From assembly GCA_021205695.1 (NCBI GenBank), contig JAJPXB010000027.1:1-46433 (forward strand): a stretch of 46,433 nt of DNA, read 5' to 3'. The DNA comes from Clostridiales bacterium (lineage in GTDB: Bacteria > Bacillota > Clostridia > Oscillospirales > Oscillospiraceae). Positions within the stretch are counted from its first letter, which is position 1. Each line of letters begins with the position of its first letter. A program made the position numbers and the translations under genes. The notes under the pieces are model-generated. The model made no database searches and was not told the DNA's origin. It worked only from the letters and a program-made list of their open reading frames with translations. Positions 24,778 to 34,714 of this stretch are shown in pieces.

Positions 24778-25368
24778 TCACCGGGTGATGCCCGGCTGTC
24801 CGAACAGCTGCTGCCGGAGAGCCTCCGTCCCCGTCCGCTTTTCGGCGGAAAAAGGGAGCAGCAGCTCGTTCCCTCCCAGCTCCAGCGTCTCCCGGATACA
24901 GCGGAGGTTCGGCTCGATTTCGCTCTTTTTCAGCTTATCCAGCTTGTTGGCCACCACTGTTACCGGACAGCCGGTGGACTTGAACCACTCCATCATGGTC
25001 ACGTCGTCGGCGGTGGGCTTATGCCGGGCGTCCACGATCTGGACACCTGCGGTGATCAGGCCGGAGGCAAAGTAGGCCTCCATCAGCCGTCCCCACCGCT
25101 CCCGCTCCTGCCTGGAGACCTTTGCGTACCCATAGCCAGGCAGGTCCACCAGATAGAGCTGCCGGTCGATGAGAAAATAGTTCACCTGGCTGGTCTTGCC
25201 GGGGGCAGAGCCGACCCTGGCAAAATTTTTCCGGTTGAGCAGGCAGTTGATGACCGAGCTTTTTCCTACATTGGAGCGGCCTGCGAAGGCGATCTGGGGC
25301 AGGGAGCTGTGGATAAAGTCCTTCGGCGCGGTGGCCCCGATGACAAATTCCGCCTGATTCAGATTCAT
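24778..25368 (-). CDS. ysxC: Ribosome biogenesis GTPase YsxC/EngB
   Basis: A 196-residue TRAFAC GTPase needed for large ribosomal subunit assembly. G1 is GRSNVGKSS, G3 is DLPGYGYAK and G4 is ANKLDKL, in the expected order; the family KTSQVNYF switch I motif is present. Length is normal. It lies ten bases after lon and is the last gene of the tig-clpP-clpX-lon cluster, a conserved arrangement in Firmicutes. Confidence 0.96.
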   Translation of the reverse strand: MNLNQAEFVIGATAPKDFIHSSLPQIAFAGRSNVGKSSVINCLLNRKNFARVGSAPGKTSQVNYFLIDRQLYLVDLPGYGYAKVSRQERERWGRLMEAYFASGLITAGVQIVDARHKPTADDVTMMEWFKSTGCPVTVVANKLDKLKKSEIEPNLRCIRETLELGGNELLLPFSAEKRTGTEALRQQLFGQPGITR

Positions 25369-25377
25369 GCTGTCACC

Positions 25378-27798
25378 TCATTGTGGCATGGCGCCGGGCC
25401 GGAGCGGAGATGTCTGGACACCGCCATACAGGGTGTTCAGACTTGGCTGGACAGCGGCAGAGGAGAAGTCCAGAGCCTCGGCCAGCACCTGGTCCACCTG
25501 CTCTACCGTGACGAATCGGAGGGCAGAGCGGACGGTCTGGTCGATTTCGGTCAAATCCTTCTCGTTATCCGCCGGGATGATGACCGTCTGGATGCCGTTG
25601 CGATAGGCGGCCATGGTTTTTTCCCTCAGACCTCCGATGGCCAGCACACGTCCCCGGAGCGTGACCTCTCCCGTCATGGCAAGGCCGCACTTGACCTTTG
25701 CACCCGTGAGGGCGGAGACTATGGCAGTGGTGATGGCGATGCCGGCGGATGGGCCGTCCTTGGGGGTCGCCGCCTCGGGAAAGTGGATGTGGATATCCTT
25801 GTTCTTGTAGAAGTCCGGGTCGATGCCCAGTTCCTGGGTGCGGCTGCGGATATAGGAGATGGCAGAGTGACAGGACTCCTCCATCACCTTTCCCAGGTTG
25901 CCGGTGGGCTCCACCTTGCCGGAGCCGGGGACGGCGTTGACCTCCACCTCCAGCAACTCCCCCCCAACGCTTGTCCAGGCCAGGCCGTTGACCAGACCCA
26001 CCTGGGGAGTGCGTTCCAGCTTCTCCGGCTGGTATTTCCTGGGGCCGAGATAACGCTCCATCTGGTCGCCGTTGACATTGACCCGTTTGACCTCGCCGCC
26101 CACCAGCTCCATGGCTGCTTTCCGGCACAGATCGGCCAGCTTCCGTTCCAGGAGCCGGACGCCGGACTCTCTGGTATAGCCAGAGATAATCTCCCGTATG
26201 GCGTCGTCGGTGATGCGGAGCTGACTGGCCTTCAAGCCGTGGCGCTTCAGCTCCTTGGGGAGCAGATGCCGCCGGGCGATCTGTAGCTTTTCCTCATCAG
26301 TGTAGCTGCCCAGCTCGATCAACTCCATCCGATCCAGCAGAGGACGTGGCACGGTGGAGAGGTCGTTTGCCGTGGTGATGAACAGAACGTCAGACAGGTC
26401 GAAGGGCAGCTCCAGGAAATTGTCCCGGAAGGTGCTGTTCTGCTCTCCGTCCAAAACCTCCAGCAGAGCGGAGGCCGGGTCGCTGCGCTGGTCTGTCCCC
26501 AGCTTGTCGATCTCATCCAGCAAAATGAGGGGGTTGCAGGTGCCTGCCTTGGAGATGGCGGTGATGATACGCCCCGGCATGGCCCCGATATAGGTCTTGC
26601 GATGGCCTCTGATTTCCGCCTCGTCATGGATACCGCCCAGGGACACCCGCGCCATTTTTCGATTGGTTGCCTTTGCCACCGAGGTGGCGATCGAGGTCTT
26701 GCCCACGCCGGGAGGCCCATAGAGACAGAGGATCTGTCCCTTCAGGTCGGGAGACAGCTGCTTGACAGCCAGAAACTCCAGAATGCGTTCCTTCACCTTT
26801 TCCATGCCATAGTGGTCGGCGTCCAGGATTTTTCGGGCAGTCTCCACGTTCAGCCGCTCCCGGCTCCGCTTTGTCCAGGGCAGCTCCAGGCAGAGATCCA
26901 GATAGTTTCGGGAGACGGCGGCCTCCGCAGAGCCGAAGGGCTGCTTTTCCAGACGACGCAGCTCCCTATTTAGCTTGTCCTCCACCTCCTTGGGGAGGTG
27001 CGCCTTGGAGATTTTCTGGCGATATTCCCAGATCTCGTCATCGGTATCTCCGCCCTCCCCCAGTTCGGACTGGATGACCTTGAGCTGCTCCCGGAGGTAA
27101 TAGTCCCGCTGGTTCTGATCCATGTGTTCACGGAGCTTGCCCTCCAGATCTCGCTCCACGGACAGCACCTGCAGCTCCCTCGCCAGGATCTGATTCATCT
27201 TCTCCAGGCGGCGAACCGGACGGAACTCATCCAGGATGGACTGCTTGTCCTCTCCCCGCAGAGGGATATTCTGGGCGATATAGTCGGCGATATAGCCCGG
27301 GTCGCGGCTGTTGTACACATTCAGCATCAGGTCGGCAGAGAGCCGCTCTGACAGCTCTCCATAATGGGCGAACAGTTCATATGCCTTGCGGATGACCGCC
27401 TCGCTCCTGGGCGTGCCGGATTCCGCAGAAGGCGCTGGGACCTCCTGGACCGCGGCGGTGAGGCAGGGCCGCTCCTGTACCAGCTCCAGCAGCATGGCCC
27501 TGCTGCTGCCCTCTACCATGACCCGAACGTTGTCGTCCGGCATGCGGAGGAGCTGCCGGACAGAGCAGATGGTCCCCACCCGATACAGGTCATTTAGCCC
27601 GGGCTGCTCCACTGTGACAGACTTCTGGGCCACCAGGAAAACGCGGTTATCCTGTTCCATGGCCTGCTCCAGGGCTTTCATGGACGCCTGGCGGCCCACG
27701 TCGAAGTGGACGAGCATATTAGGAAAAATGGTAAGCCCTCTCAGGGCCAGTGCGGGGAGGACAGTGCCCTCCTCGACGGTGATGTTGGCTTCACTCAT
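25378..27798 (-). CDS. lon: ATP-dependent protease Lon (LonA)
   Basis: A soluble AAA+ serine protease that removes damaged and regulatory proteins. The 806-residue protein has the N-terminal substrate domain, a coiled-coil section, Walker [10 protein letters not shown], Walker [10 protein letters not shown] and the catalytic serine motif [10 protein letters not shown] with the lysine of the Ser-Lys dyad in the following stretch. Length is typical of LonA. The ATG at 27798 has GGAGG six bases upstream, inside a 12-bp palindrome. There is a terminator-like hairpin between clpX and lon but no strong separate promoter seen. Confidence 0.98.
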   Translation of the reverse strand: MSEANITVEEGTVLPALALRGLTIFPNMLVHFDVGRQASMKALEQAMEQDNRVFLVAQKSVTVEQPGLNDLYRVGTICSVRQLLRMPDDNVRVMVEGSSRAMLLELVQERPCLTAAVQEVPAPSAESGTPRSEAVIRKAYELFAHYGELSERLSADLMLNVYNSRDPGYIADYIAQNIPLRGEDKQSILDEFRPVRRLEKMNQILARELQVLSVERDLEGKLREHMDQNQRDYYLREQLKVIQSELGEGGDTDDEIWEYRQKISKAHLPKEVEDKLNRELRRLEKQPFGSAEAAVSRNYLDLCLELPWTKRSRERLNVETARKILDADHYGMEKVKERILEFLAVKQLSPDLKGQILCLYGPPGVGKTSIATSVAKATNRKMARVSLGGIHDEAEIRGHRKTYIGAMPGRIITAISKAGTCNPLILLDEIDKLGTDQRSDPASALLEVLDGEQNSTFRDNFLELPFDLSDVLFITTANDLSTVPRPLLDRMELIELGSYTDEEKLQIARRHLLPKELKRHGLKASQLRITDDAIREIISGYTRESGVRLLERKLADLCRKAAMELVGGEVKRVNVNGDQMERYLGPRKYQPEKLERTPQVGLVNGLAWTSVGGELLEVEVNAVPGSGKVEPTGNLGKVMEESCHSAISYIRSRTQELGIDPDFYKNKDIHIHFPEAATPKDGPSAGIAITTAIVSALTGAKVKCGLAMTGEVTLRGRVLAIGGLREKTMAAYRNGIQTVIIPADNEKDLTEIDQTVRSALRFVTVEQVDQVLAEALDFSSAAVQPSLNTLYGGVQTSPLRPGAMPQ

Positions 27799-27804
27799 AA
27801 AATA

Positions 27805-27816
27805 CCTCCATGGAGG
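27805..27816 (-). promoter_or_regulatory. Palindrome containing the lon Shine-Dalgarno
   Basis: The perfect 12-bp palindrome cctccatggagg contains the GGAGG of lon and its own anti-SD CCTCC. In RNA it could form a four-pair hairpin or a dimer that hides the SD. It may be chance. Confidence 0.4.
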
Positions 27817-27821
27817 AAAAT

Positions 27822-27855
27822 GGCCGTAAGGCCGCCCTGGGGCGGTCTTGCGGCC
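27822..27855 (-). terminator. Hairpin between clpX and lon, possible attenuator
   Basis: A long stem with two internal mismatches (GGCCG, AAG, CCGCCC pairing with GGGCGG, CTT, CGGCC) and a two-base apical region, followed by ATTTTCC on the minus strand. The T-run is short, so it is probably a partial terminator that lowers read-through into lon. Confidence 0.6.
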
Positions 27856-27873
27856 AATGGTTGGTAAAAGAGG

Positions 27874-29208
27874 TCAGGATGCGTTGCCCCGGCGACGCTG
27901 CTGATGCTGCATCTCCTTGAGCGTCTTTGCTCCCAGCCGAGGGGCGGGATGCTGGAGGCGATCCTCCTCCCGGACGATCTCCGGCTGTCCTTCCTTCCGG
28001 ATGCTCTCCGGCGTGATGGTGACCTTGGCAATGGAGGGATCCGAGGGGATTTCGTACATCAGCTCGTTCATAGAGCTCTCCAGCACCGTCCGCAGCCCCC
28101 GGGCGCCGATACCGCGCTCCAGGGCCAGGTCGGCAGCAGCCTCCAAGGCCTCCGGCTGGAACTCCAGCTCCACATGGTCGTATTCCAGCAGCTTGCGATA
28201 CTGCTTGACCAGGGCGTTTTTCGGCTCAGTGAGGATACGCACCAGCTGCTCCCGGTTCAACGCGGTCAGGGTGGTGACCACCGGCAGACGGCCGATCAGC
28301 TCCGGGATGATGCCGAACTTCACCAGATCATGCGGCTGGACATAGGAGAGGACATCCCGCTCCTCCCGTTCCTTCTTCGTCTGTACGCTGGCGCCAAAGC
28401 CAATGCTCCGGTCGTCCAGACGGCTCTCGATAATCTTCTCGATGCCGTCGAACGCGCCGCCGCAGATAAAGAGGATGTTGGTGGTGTCGATCTGGATGAA
28501 CTCCTGATGGGGATGCTTCCGGCCCCCCTGGGGCGGAACATTGGCCACGGTCCCCTCCAGGATTTTCAGCAGCGCCTGCTGCACACCCTCGCCGGAGACA
28601 TCCCGGGTGATGGAGGTATTCTCGCTCTTGCGGGCGATCTTGTCGATCTCATCAATATAGATGATGCCCCGCTGGGCCAGCTCAATGTCATAATCGGCAG
28701 CCTGAACCAGCCGTAGGAGGATGTTCTCCACGTCGTCGCCCACATAGCCTGCCTCAGTCAGAGTTGTAGCGTCTGCGATGGCAAAGGGCACCTTCAGGAT
28801 GCGGGCCAGGGTCTGTGCCAGATAGGTCTTGCCACAGCCGGTGGGGCCCAACAGTAGAATGTTGGATTTTTGCAGCTCCACATCCTCACCGCCGCCAAAA
28901 TAGATGCGCTTATAGTGGTTGTATACCGCAACTGACAGGGCCACCTTGGCCTGATCCTGGCCAATCACATACTGGTCGAGAACCTGACGGATTTCCACAG
29001 GAGTGGGAATCACGTCCGGGATTGCCACATCATAGCGGCCCTGATCCTCGTCAAAATAGTCCTCTGAGTCGTCCAAGATCTCATTGCAGAGCTGGACACA
29101 CTCATTGCAGATATAAGCGTTGGGACCTGCGATGATACGCTCCACCCGATCCTGACTCTTTCCACAGAAGGAGCAGCAGACTGTCCTTCTATCGTCCTTT
29201 TTTGGCAT
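27874..29208 (-). CDS. clpX: ATP-dependent Clp protease ATP-binding subunit ClpX
   Basis: The AAA+ unfoldase that feeds substrates to ClpP. The 444-residue protein has a four-cysteine zinc-binding domain (CSFCG and CNEC near residues 12-38), Walker [15 protein letters not shown], Walker [10 protein letters not shown], the ClpP-contacting IGFGA loop at SIGFGASV and sensor motifs toward the C-terminus. Length is typical. It follows clpP by 47 bases. The C-terminal tail after [10 protein letters not shown] is basic and variable. Confidence 0.98.
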   Translation of the reverse strand: MPKKDDRRTVCCSFCGKSQDRVERIIAGPNAYICNECVQLCNEILDDSEDYFDEDQGRYDVAIPDVIPTPVEIRQVLDQYVIGQDQAKVALSVAVYNHYKRIYFGGGEDVELQKSNILLLGPTGCGKTYLAQTLARILKVPFAIADATTLTEAGYVGDDVENILLRLVQAADYDIELAQRGIIYIDEIDKIARKSENTSITRDVSGEGVQQALLKILEGTVANVPPQGGRKHPHQEFIQIDTTNILFICGGAFDGIEKIIESRLDDRSIGFGASVQTKKEREERDVLSYVQPHDLVKFGIIPELIGRLPVVTTLTALNREQLVRILTEPKNALVKQYRKLLEYDHVELEFQPEALEAAADLALERGIGARGLRTVLESSMNELMYEIPSDPSIAKVTITPESIRKEGQPEIVREEDRLQHPAPRLGAKTLKEMQHQQRRRGNAS

Positions 29209-29233
29209 ATCGCTTTCCTCATCATTCTGTCAC

Positions 29234-29260
29234 GGTGAGGCGGATAACCGCTTGCTCACC
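29234..29260 (-). promoter_or_regulatory. Stem-loop over the clpP stop codon
   Basis: GGTGAG and CTCACC with inner GCGG and CCGC form a hairpin that includes the clpP stop codon. There is no T-run, so it may be a processing or mRNA-stability element between clpP and clpX. Confidence 0.4.
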
Positions 29261-29837
29261 GATGTTGATAAATCTGATCCACCAGACCGTATTCCTTAGC
29301 CTCGTCTGCAGTCATCCAGTGATCCCGCTCGGAATCCGCCTTGACCTGCTCCGGCGTCTTTCCCGTGTTGGCAGCCAGTATCTCGTTCAGACGCTCCTTG
29401 ATCTTCAGGAAATGCTCCAGGTCGATCTCCATATCGGTGACCTTGCCCTGAGTACCGGCGGAGGGCTGATGGATCATGATCTCCGCGTTGGGCAGAGCGA
29501 TCCGCTTACCCTTGGCGCCGCTGGAGAGCAGGAACGCGCCCATGCTGGCGGCCATGCCGATGCAGATGGTGGAAACGTCGCACTTGATATACTGCATGGT
29601 ATCATAGATTGCCATGCCTGCGGTGACGCTGCCCCCGGGGCTGTTAATGTAGAACTGGATATCCTTATCCGGATCCTGAGCCTCCAGGTACAGCAGCTGA
29701 GCCACCACCAGAGAGGCGGTGGTGTCGTTGACCTCCTCGGAGAGGAAGATGATGCGGTCGTTGAGCAGGCGGGAGAAAATGTCATAGCTCCGCTCGCCCC
29801 GGCTGGTCTGTTCCACAACATAAGGTACTAAACTCAT
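29256..29837 (-). CDS. clpP: ATP-dependent Clp protease proteolytic subunit ClpP
   Basis: The 193-residue serine peptidase that forms the tetradecameric barrel used by ClpX. The catalytic triad is visible: S98 in [10 protein letters not shown]123 in MIHQPSAG and D172 in SERDHWM. The start at 29837 ([15 protein letters not shown]) matches the usual ClpP N-terminus and has AAGGAG about ten bases upstream; the longer open frame to 29957 is leader sequence. Length is standard. Confidence 0.98.
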   Translation of the reverse strand: MSLVPYVVEQTSRGERSYDIFSRLLNDRIIFLSEEVNDTTASLVVAQLLYLEAQDPDKDIQFYINSPGGSVTAGMAIYDTMQYIKCDVSTICIGMAASMGAFLLSSGAKGKRIALPNAEIMIHQPSAGTQGKVTDMEIDLEHFLKIKERLNEILAANTGKTPEQVKADSERDHWMTADEAKEYGLVDQIYQHR

Positions 29838-29983
29838 AATAATACGCTCCTTTTCGTAAATACAAAGAGATGATGGTACAGTATACCCGCCTCTCCAGGG
29901 AGGGTATACCAAAATTCTGCCCTTCTGTTTCTCTCTCTGCCGCCGCCGCAGGAACATTCGGCGTCGGTTTGCTCCGGTGGGAT

Positions 29984-31306
29984 TTATTCGGCGTCAGCAG
30001 CCTCGGCCTCGGCGGCAGCCTCCTCCACAGGGGCGGTGGCCACTGCGCTGGCGTAAATCAGCTCGGAAGCCTTTTTCAGCTTTACATCACGGGCGAGGGC
30101 ATCATTGTCCAGAGCCTCCCGGATTTTGTCCTCCTCCATGCCATACTCCTCGCTGAGCGCGGTCACATGGGCGTCAATCTCCTCCTCAGTAGCCTCAATG
30201 CCCTCGGCCTCGGCGACGGCCTTGAGCACCAGCTCCTGCTGAATCTGGCGGAGGGCGCTGGCCTTGATGGAGACGCGGAATTCCGTCCGGTTGGTGCCCA
30301 TCATATTCAGATAGTTGTCCATGGTGATGCCCATGCTCTGGATACGGGACTCATAGTTTTCCATCATCTTGTCCGTCTCGTATTCCACCATGGTGTCAGG
30401 AATCTCCATCTGCGCGTTGTTAATCACAGCGGTCATGACGGACTGGTGGAATGCCTCGTCGGCGCTCTTATTTTTCTCCTCCAGCTTTTTCGCCCTCAAA
30501 TCGGCCTTAAACGCATCCAGCGTTTCGAATTCGGATACATCCTTTGCAAACTCGTCGTCCAGAGTCGGCGCCTGCTCCTCCCGAACCTCATGGACAGTGC
30601 ACTTAAAGGTGGCCTCTTTTCCGGCCAGCTCCTTTGCCTGATACTCCTCAGGGAAGGTGACGACGACCTCCTTGTCCTCGCCGGCGGAGACGCCCACCAG
30701 CTGCTCCTCGAAACCGGGGATGAAGGAACCGGAACCCAGCTTCAGCTCATGGTTCTCTCCCTTGCCACCCTCAAAGGCCACGCCATCTACAAAGCCCTCA
30801 AAGTCGATCACGGCGGTATCACCCATCTGGGCGGCACGGTCTACGGCAACCTGCGTGGTTGCCCGACTGATATAGGGCTGAAGCGCGGCCTCTGTCTCCT
30901 CGTCGGAGACGGTGACCTCCGCCCGGGGGGCGGGGATCTCCTTATACTGGCCCAGAGTGGCCACGGGCATCAGTCCCACTGTGACGGTGAGCTCTACACC
31001 CTCGGCTCCGATGGTCTGAACGTTGGTCTGGGGATAGCCAACAATTTCCAGAGACTCGTCCTTGGAAATCTCCTCCATAATGGCGGGGTACAGCTCCTCC
31101 ATGGCATCCTCATAGAACACATCGGCCCCGTACATCCTCTCTACCAGCTTCCGGGGGGCCTTTCCCTTGCGGAAGCCAGGCAGGGTGATCTGGCCCTTCA
31201 CCTTGGCATAGACCTTGTTGACCGCAGCGTCAAACTCCTGTGCGCTGATCTCAACTGACAGCTCGGCGGTGTTGTTTTCTTTTTTCTCCACGTTTTTCAC
31301 GTTCAT
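29984..31306 (-). CDS. tig: Trigger factor (ribosome-bound chaperone)
   Basis: Trigger factor binds the ribosome exit tunnel and helps new chains fold. The 440-residue protein has the ribosome-docking loop [13 protein letters not shown] (about 44-56), a central FKBP-like peptidyl-prolyl isomerase domain (about 150-240) and the helical C-terminal arms. The C-terminus ends in an alanine and glutamate-rich tail, common in the family. AAGGAGG precedes the ATG at 31306. It heads the quality-control cluster and has its own promoter. Confidence 0.97.
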   Translation of the reverse strand: MNVKNVEKKENNTAELSVEISAQEFDAAVNKVYAKVKGQITLPGFRKGKAPRKLVERMYGADVFYEDAMEELYPAIMEEISKDESLEIVGYPQTNVQTIGAEGVELTVTVGLMPVATLGQYKEIPAPRAEVTVSDEETEAALQPYISRATTQVAVDRAAQMGDTAVIDFEGFVDGVAFEGGKGENHELKLGSGSFIPGFEEQLVGVSAGEDKEVVVTFPEEYQAKELAGKEATFKCTVHEVREEQAPTLDDEFAKDVSEFETLDAFKADLRAKKLEEKNKSADEAFHQSVMTAVINNAQMEIPDTMVEYETDKMMENYESRIQSMGITMDNYLNMMGTNRTEFRVSIKASALRQIQQELVLKAVAEAEGIEATEEEIDAHVTALSEEYGMEEDKIREALDNDALARDVKLKKASELIYASAVATAPVEEAAAEAEAADAE

Positions 31307-31367
31307 GGGGGTGTTCCTCCTTGGCGGGCGCCATTGCGCTCCGTTTCTTCAAAATCATCAGTCTGAT

Positions 31368-31376
31368 ATTGTAACA
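31368..31376 (-). promoter_or_regulatory. Extended -10 promoter for tig
   Basis: Minus strand TGTTACAAT (-10 TACAAT at 31368-31373 with the TGn extension). No good -35 is visible, which fits an extended -10 type. The leader is about 60 bases. Confidence 0.55.
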
Positions 31377-31419
31377 GACTTGGAGAGAGATTTCTACTGT
31401 TTTCTGTGAAAAAACAGCG

Positions 31420-32112
31420 TCAATCCAAAATTTTTTTTGGTATGAAATTCAAATGGTCGGCGGATATGAGAGAAAACGCGGTCTCCCCTACCGTCCCCTC
31501 GATGGCCAGGCGACGGCTCGCTCCGTGCAGATGGGCGTACCAGCAGCGGCGGACGCCGTATTGCCGGAGCAGGGACAAAATCGGCTCACACCGGTATCCC
31601 TGATACACCGGTGGATAGTGAAGAAAGACCAGTTTCTCCCGATCTCCAGCCGCTTTCAGAGACGCCTCCAGCCGGATGCACTCACGGCGGAGCATCTTCT
31701 CATCGTGTCCCGCCTGTTCCAGCTCATAGAACCAGCCCCGGGTTCCGCAGATGGCAGTCTCCCCGTAGAGCCAGCAGTTGTTGTGGAGCAGCCGGAAGGT
31801 CGTCAGCCCTTTCTCCTGAAAAAACGCCTCCATCTTACGGGCGGTCGTCCACCAGTAGTCGTGGTTTCCCTTGAGCAGCAGCTTGGTCTGGCCCGGGAGG
31901 TCGTTGAGAAAGCGGAAGTCTGCCTCGCACTGGTTCAGATTCATCCCCCAGCTCAAATCTCCGCAGAGGAGCACCGTGTCCACCGGCTGAACCGTCTCCT
32001 CAAAGCCCCGTTTCAGCTTGTCCGGGTGATTCCTCCACTCCGGGCCAAAAACATCCATGGGCTTATTCGACCCAAAGGACAGATGGGGGTCTCCGATGGC
32101 ATAGAGGGCCAT
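31420..32112 (-). CDS. Metallophosphoesterase
   Basis: A 230-residue calcineurin-like phosphoesterase with the metal motifs in order: YAIGDPHL, LLCGDLSWG, LLKGNHDYWW, FLHYPP and YAHLHGAS. This size and pattern occur in a clostridial group annotated only as metallophosphoesterase; the substrate is unknown. It starts one base after the thrC stop, so it is in the thrC transcript, though no link to threonine metabolism is evident. A run of eight A residues lies near its 3' end (about 31430-31437), in the last codons. Confidence 0.9.
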   Translation of the reverse strand: MALYAIGDPHLSFGSNKPMDVFGPEWRNHPDKLKRGFEETVQPVDTVLLCGDLSWGMNLNQCEADFRFLNDLPGQTKLLLKGNHDYWWTTARKMEAFFQEKGLTTFRLLHNNCWLYGETAICGTRGWFYELEQAGHDEKMLRRECIRLEASLKAAGDREKLVFLHYPPVYQGYRCEPILSLLRQYGVRRCWYAHLHGASRRLAIEGTVGETAFSLISADHLNFIPKKILD

Positions 32113-32113
32113 A

Positions 32114-33601
32114 TCACTTCAAAAAGCCGGTGACGACCGCCTTCATCTGCTCCTTCTGCACCCAGCCGTCAAAGCGCACCTTCTTGTCCCGCAGCCCCGC
32201 CAGAGGACGGGGGATCTCCCTCCCGGTGACCTGGGAGAGCTGCTCCAGCAGCCCTGCGCCGGAGGACAGCTCCTCCACGCCGATGGCCTCCAGGACGGCG
32301 TCCGGGAACTTGAATGGGCTGGCGGTGGAGGCAACCACAGTGGGGGTCTCGTCTCCCGTCTCCGCCCGGTACTGCTCCAGAACATGGAAGGCCACGGCTG
32401 TGTGTGTGTCGATAAGGTAGCCATGCTCCTTCCACAGCCTGCCGATAGTCTCCTTTGTGGCGGCTTCTGTGGTGTAGCCTGCAGAGAAAACCGCCTGGAT
32501 CTTCTTCCGGATGTCCTCGTCCACGGTGTAGCAGCCGGTCTCCGCCAGCTGGGCCATGTAACCCCGGGTGCGCTCATCGTCGTTGCCGGAGAGTGCGAAG
32601 ATCAGCCGCTCCAGATTGCTGGAAATCAGAATGTCCATGGAGGGAGATACCGTGTTGTAGAAGGGGCGATTCTTATCGTAGGTGCCGGTGGTCAGAAAGT
32701 CGGTGAGCACATTGTTATCGTTGGAGGCGCAAATCAGCCGACGGATGGGAACTCCCATCTCCCGGGCATAATAGGCGGCCAGAATGTTGCCGAAGTTCCC
32801 CGTGGGAACGCAGACATTGATGGGGTCGCCATTGGAGACTGTGCCCTGCTTCAACAGGTCGCAGTAGGCGGAGATATAGTAGACGATCTGAGGCAGCACG
32901 CGGCCCCAGTTGATAGAGTTGGCGGAGGAGAGGAATATTTCTTTTTCGGCCAGCTCCTCCCGCAGCTCCTCGTCGGAGAACAGACGCTTAACTCCGGTCT
33001 GGGCGTCATCGAAGTTGCCCACCACAGAGCAGACGCCCACGTTGTCTCCCTCCTGGGTCTTCATCTGGAGACCCTGTACCTCGGATACGCCGTCCTTGGG
33101 ATAGAACACCAGGATCCTGGTCCTGTCCACATCCCGGAAGCCCTCCATGGCGGCCTTTCCGGTGTCGCCGGAGGTGGCCACCAGGATACAGACCGTCCGG
33201 TTGTCATAGTTTTTCCGCATAGAGGCAGTGAGCAGATGGGGCAGCATCTGGAGCGCCATATCCTTGAAGGCACAGGTGGGTCCGTGCCACAGCTCCAGGC
33301 AGTAGGTGTTGTCGTCCACCCTGCGGACAGGGGCCACCTCTTTTGTGTCGAATTTGTCCGGCCCATAGGCCCGGCCGGTGTAGGCGGTCAGCTCAGAGGT
33401 GGTGAAATGGGTCAGATATAGCCCCATAACATACACTGCCCGCTGCTGATAAGACATATCCTTCAGGCTCTCCAGCGCATTGCCCGGCAGACGGGGCAGC
33501 GAGGCGGGCAGGAACAGGCCCCCGTCCCTGGACAGCCCCTGGGAGATGGCCTGGGCCGGAGTGAACTCCAGCTTCTTGTTTCTTGTGCTTACATAGTACA
33601 T
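32114..33601 (-). CDS. thrC: Threonine synthase
   Basis: ThrC converts O-phosphohomoserine to threonine with PLP. The 495-residue protein begins MYYVSTRNKK, as usual for the long threonine synthase class, and shows the PLP-lysine motif PTCAFKDMALQ and VATSGDTGKAA. Length fits the class found in Clostridia. AGGAGG lies about 13 bases before the ATG, a rather long distance; no better in-frame start is seen. No other threonine gene is nearby, and the gene has its own promoter with no T-box or leader peptide in the 100-base leader. Confidence 0.96.
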   Translation of the reverse strand: MYYVSTRNKKLEFTPAQAISQGLSRDGGLFLPASLPRLPGNALESLKDMSYQQRAVYVMGLYLTHFTTSELTAYTGRAYGPDKFDTKEVAPVRRVDDNTYCLELWHGPTCAFKDMALQMLPHLLTASMRKNYDNRTVCILVATSGDTGKAAMEGFRDVDRTRILVFYPKDGVSEVQGLQMKTQEGDNVGVCSVVGNFDDAQTGVKRLFSDEELREELAEKEIFLSSANSINWGRVLPQIVYYISAYCDLLKQGTVSNGDPINVCVPTGNFGNILAAYYAREMGVPIRRLICASNDNNVLTDFLTTGTYDKNRPFYNTVSPSMDILISSNLERLIFALSGNDDERTRGYMAQLAETGCYTVDEDIRKKIQAVFSAGYTTEAATKETIGRLWKEHGYLIDTHTAVAFHVLEQYRAETGDETPTVVASTASPFKFPDAVLEAIGVEELSSGAGLLEQLSQVTGREIPRPLAGLRDKKVRFDGWVQKEQMKAVVTGFLK

Positions 33602-33674
33602 TGCCGATCACTGTCCTCCTGTATTGGTTGGAAAGCAGGCGCAGGCCGGAAGCCCAAACGCCCGACGATACCTC

Positions 33675-33703
33675 ATTATTGCATCAAACGGCTCTCCGGT
33701 CAA
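33675..33703 (-). promoter_or_regulatory. Sigma-A promoter for thrC
   Basis: Minus strand TTGACC (33698-33703), 17-base spacer, AATAAT (33675-33680), in the 130-base gap after yraN. Confidence 0.72.
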
Positions 33704-33731
33704 GACGCCGGGCTGAGAAAGTGGGCCGCAC

Positions 33732-34106
33732 TCAGTAAAAAGCGTTCTCCAGGTACTTCACGGCAGGCCGCTCGGTTTCCATTCCCTGGGGCGCCGTGAT
33801 TTGGCAGACATCAAAGCGAATAAAATAGCGATCCATCTCAGGGTGTTGTGCGAGATATCGGCCCATGGCCTTTCGGATACGCTCCTGCTTTCGACGGGTC
33901 ACCGCCTCCATGCCGGAGGCAAAGCTGCCGGTGCGGAGTTTGACCTCCACTACCGCCAGGACATTATCCTTCGCAGCCAGCAGGTCGATTTCCCCCTCCC
34001 GATACGAGAGATGATGCGCCAGCACCTCATAGCCGTGCAGCACAAGCCACTGGGCGGCGACTGCCTCGCCCCACGCGCCCAGTCGGCGGTCAATGTCGTC
34101 TCTCAT
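33732..34106 (-). CDS. YraN/UPF0102 family nuclease-like protein
   Basis: A 124-residue protein of the UPF0102 family, a Holliday-junction-resolvase-like fold. The typical GEAVAAQWL start and the metal-binding motif REGEIDLLA followed by VVEVKLRTG are present. It overlaps the 3' end of rnhB by 17 bases, the usual neighbour. Activity of the family is not settled. Confidence 0.92.
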   Translation of the reverse strand: MRDDIDRRLGAWGEAVAAQWLVLHGYEVLAHHLSYREGEIDLLAAKDNVLAVVEVKLRTGSFASGMEAVTRRKQERIRKAMGRYLAQHPEMDRYFIRFDVCQITAPQGMETERPAVKYLENAFY

Positions 34107-34710
34107 AGAACGTTTTCAGAAAGCTCATCCGGTGGGCCGGACACGGGCCATACTGCTCCAGCATCTGATAGTGAAGGGCCGTGCCATAGCCCTTGTGCTG
34201 CTCAAACCGGTATTCCGGATATTGCTTTGCCAGCTCCACCATAAAGCGGTCACGGCTGACTTTCGCCAGGATGGAGGCGGCGGCGATGGAGGCGGAAAGG
34301 CTGTCCCCGTGCACCACCGTCCGGCAGGGCGCAGAGATGCCCCGGCTCTGGTTGCCGTCTATCAGCGCCAGATCGGGCCGGAGAGACAAGCCGCCAATGG
34401 CCAAATCCATGGCCTTCATCCGGGCATTGAGGATATTGATCTCGTCGATCTCCCGCTCGTCCACACTGGCCACCGACCAGGACAGCGCCTGCTCCTTGAT
34501 CCGGTCAAAGAGCATCTCCCGCCGCTTTGGGGTGACTTTTTTGGAGTCGTTGAGATAGGGCAGATCAAACGTCTCCGGCAGAATGACGGCGGCGGCGTAC
34601 ACCGGTCCGGCCAGGGGCCCCGCCCCCGCCTCGTCCACGCCGCAGACCAGAGGGTAGCCCTGCAGGTGGGCTTCCTGCTCCAGGGCCAGGAAATCGTGCG
34701 CTGCGCTCAT
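34090..34710 (-). CDS. rnhB: Ribonuclease HII
   Basis: RNase HII cuts RNA in RNA-DNA hybrids and at single ribonucleotides in DNA. The 206-residue protein has the first acidic motif CGVDEAGAGPLAGPV (D25 and E26 region), a second acidic site in LALIDGNQS, and AAASILAKVSRDRFM with the last catalytic aspartate. The usual GRG triplet after DEA is GAG here: arginine or lysine is replaced by alanine. The catalytic carboxylates look intact, so activity is likely, though junction recognition may differ. It sits between ylqF and yraN. Confidence 0.95.
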   Translation of the reverse strand: MSAAHDFLALEQEAHLQGYPLVCGVDEAGAGPLAGPVYAAAVILPETFDLPYLNDSKKVTPKRREMLFDRIKEQALSWSVASVDEREIDEINILNARMKAMDLAIGGLSLRPDLALIDGNQSRGISAPCRTVVHGDSLSASIAAASILAKVSRDRFMVELAKQYPEYRFEQHKGYGTALHYQMLEQYGPCPAHRMSFLKTFYERRH

Positions 34711-34714
34711 GGGA

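Noticed and set aside
25021-26286. 421-codon plus-strand frame opposite engB and lon
   Set aside because: Antisense shadow across two well-supported genes on the other strand.
29870-31258. 462-codon plus-strand frame opposite trigger factor
   Set aside because: Antisense shadow of tig; leucine and glycine-rich sequence with no recognisable motif.
31385-31419. CTGTTTT/AAAACAG stem after the metallophosphoesterase as a terminator
   Set aside because: AT-rich, short and without a following T-run on the minus strand.
31425-31440. Homopolymer run at the end of the metallophosphoesterase gene as a phase-variation switch
   Set aside because: It lies in the last few codons, so slippage would barely change the protein.
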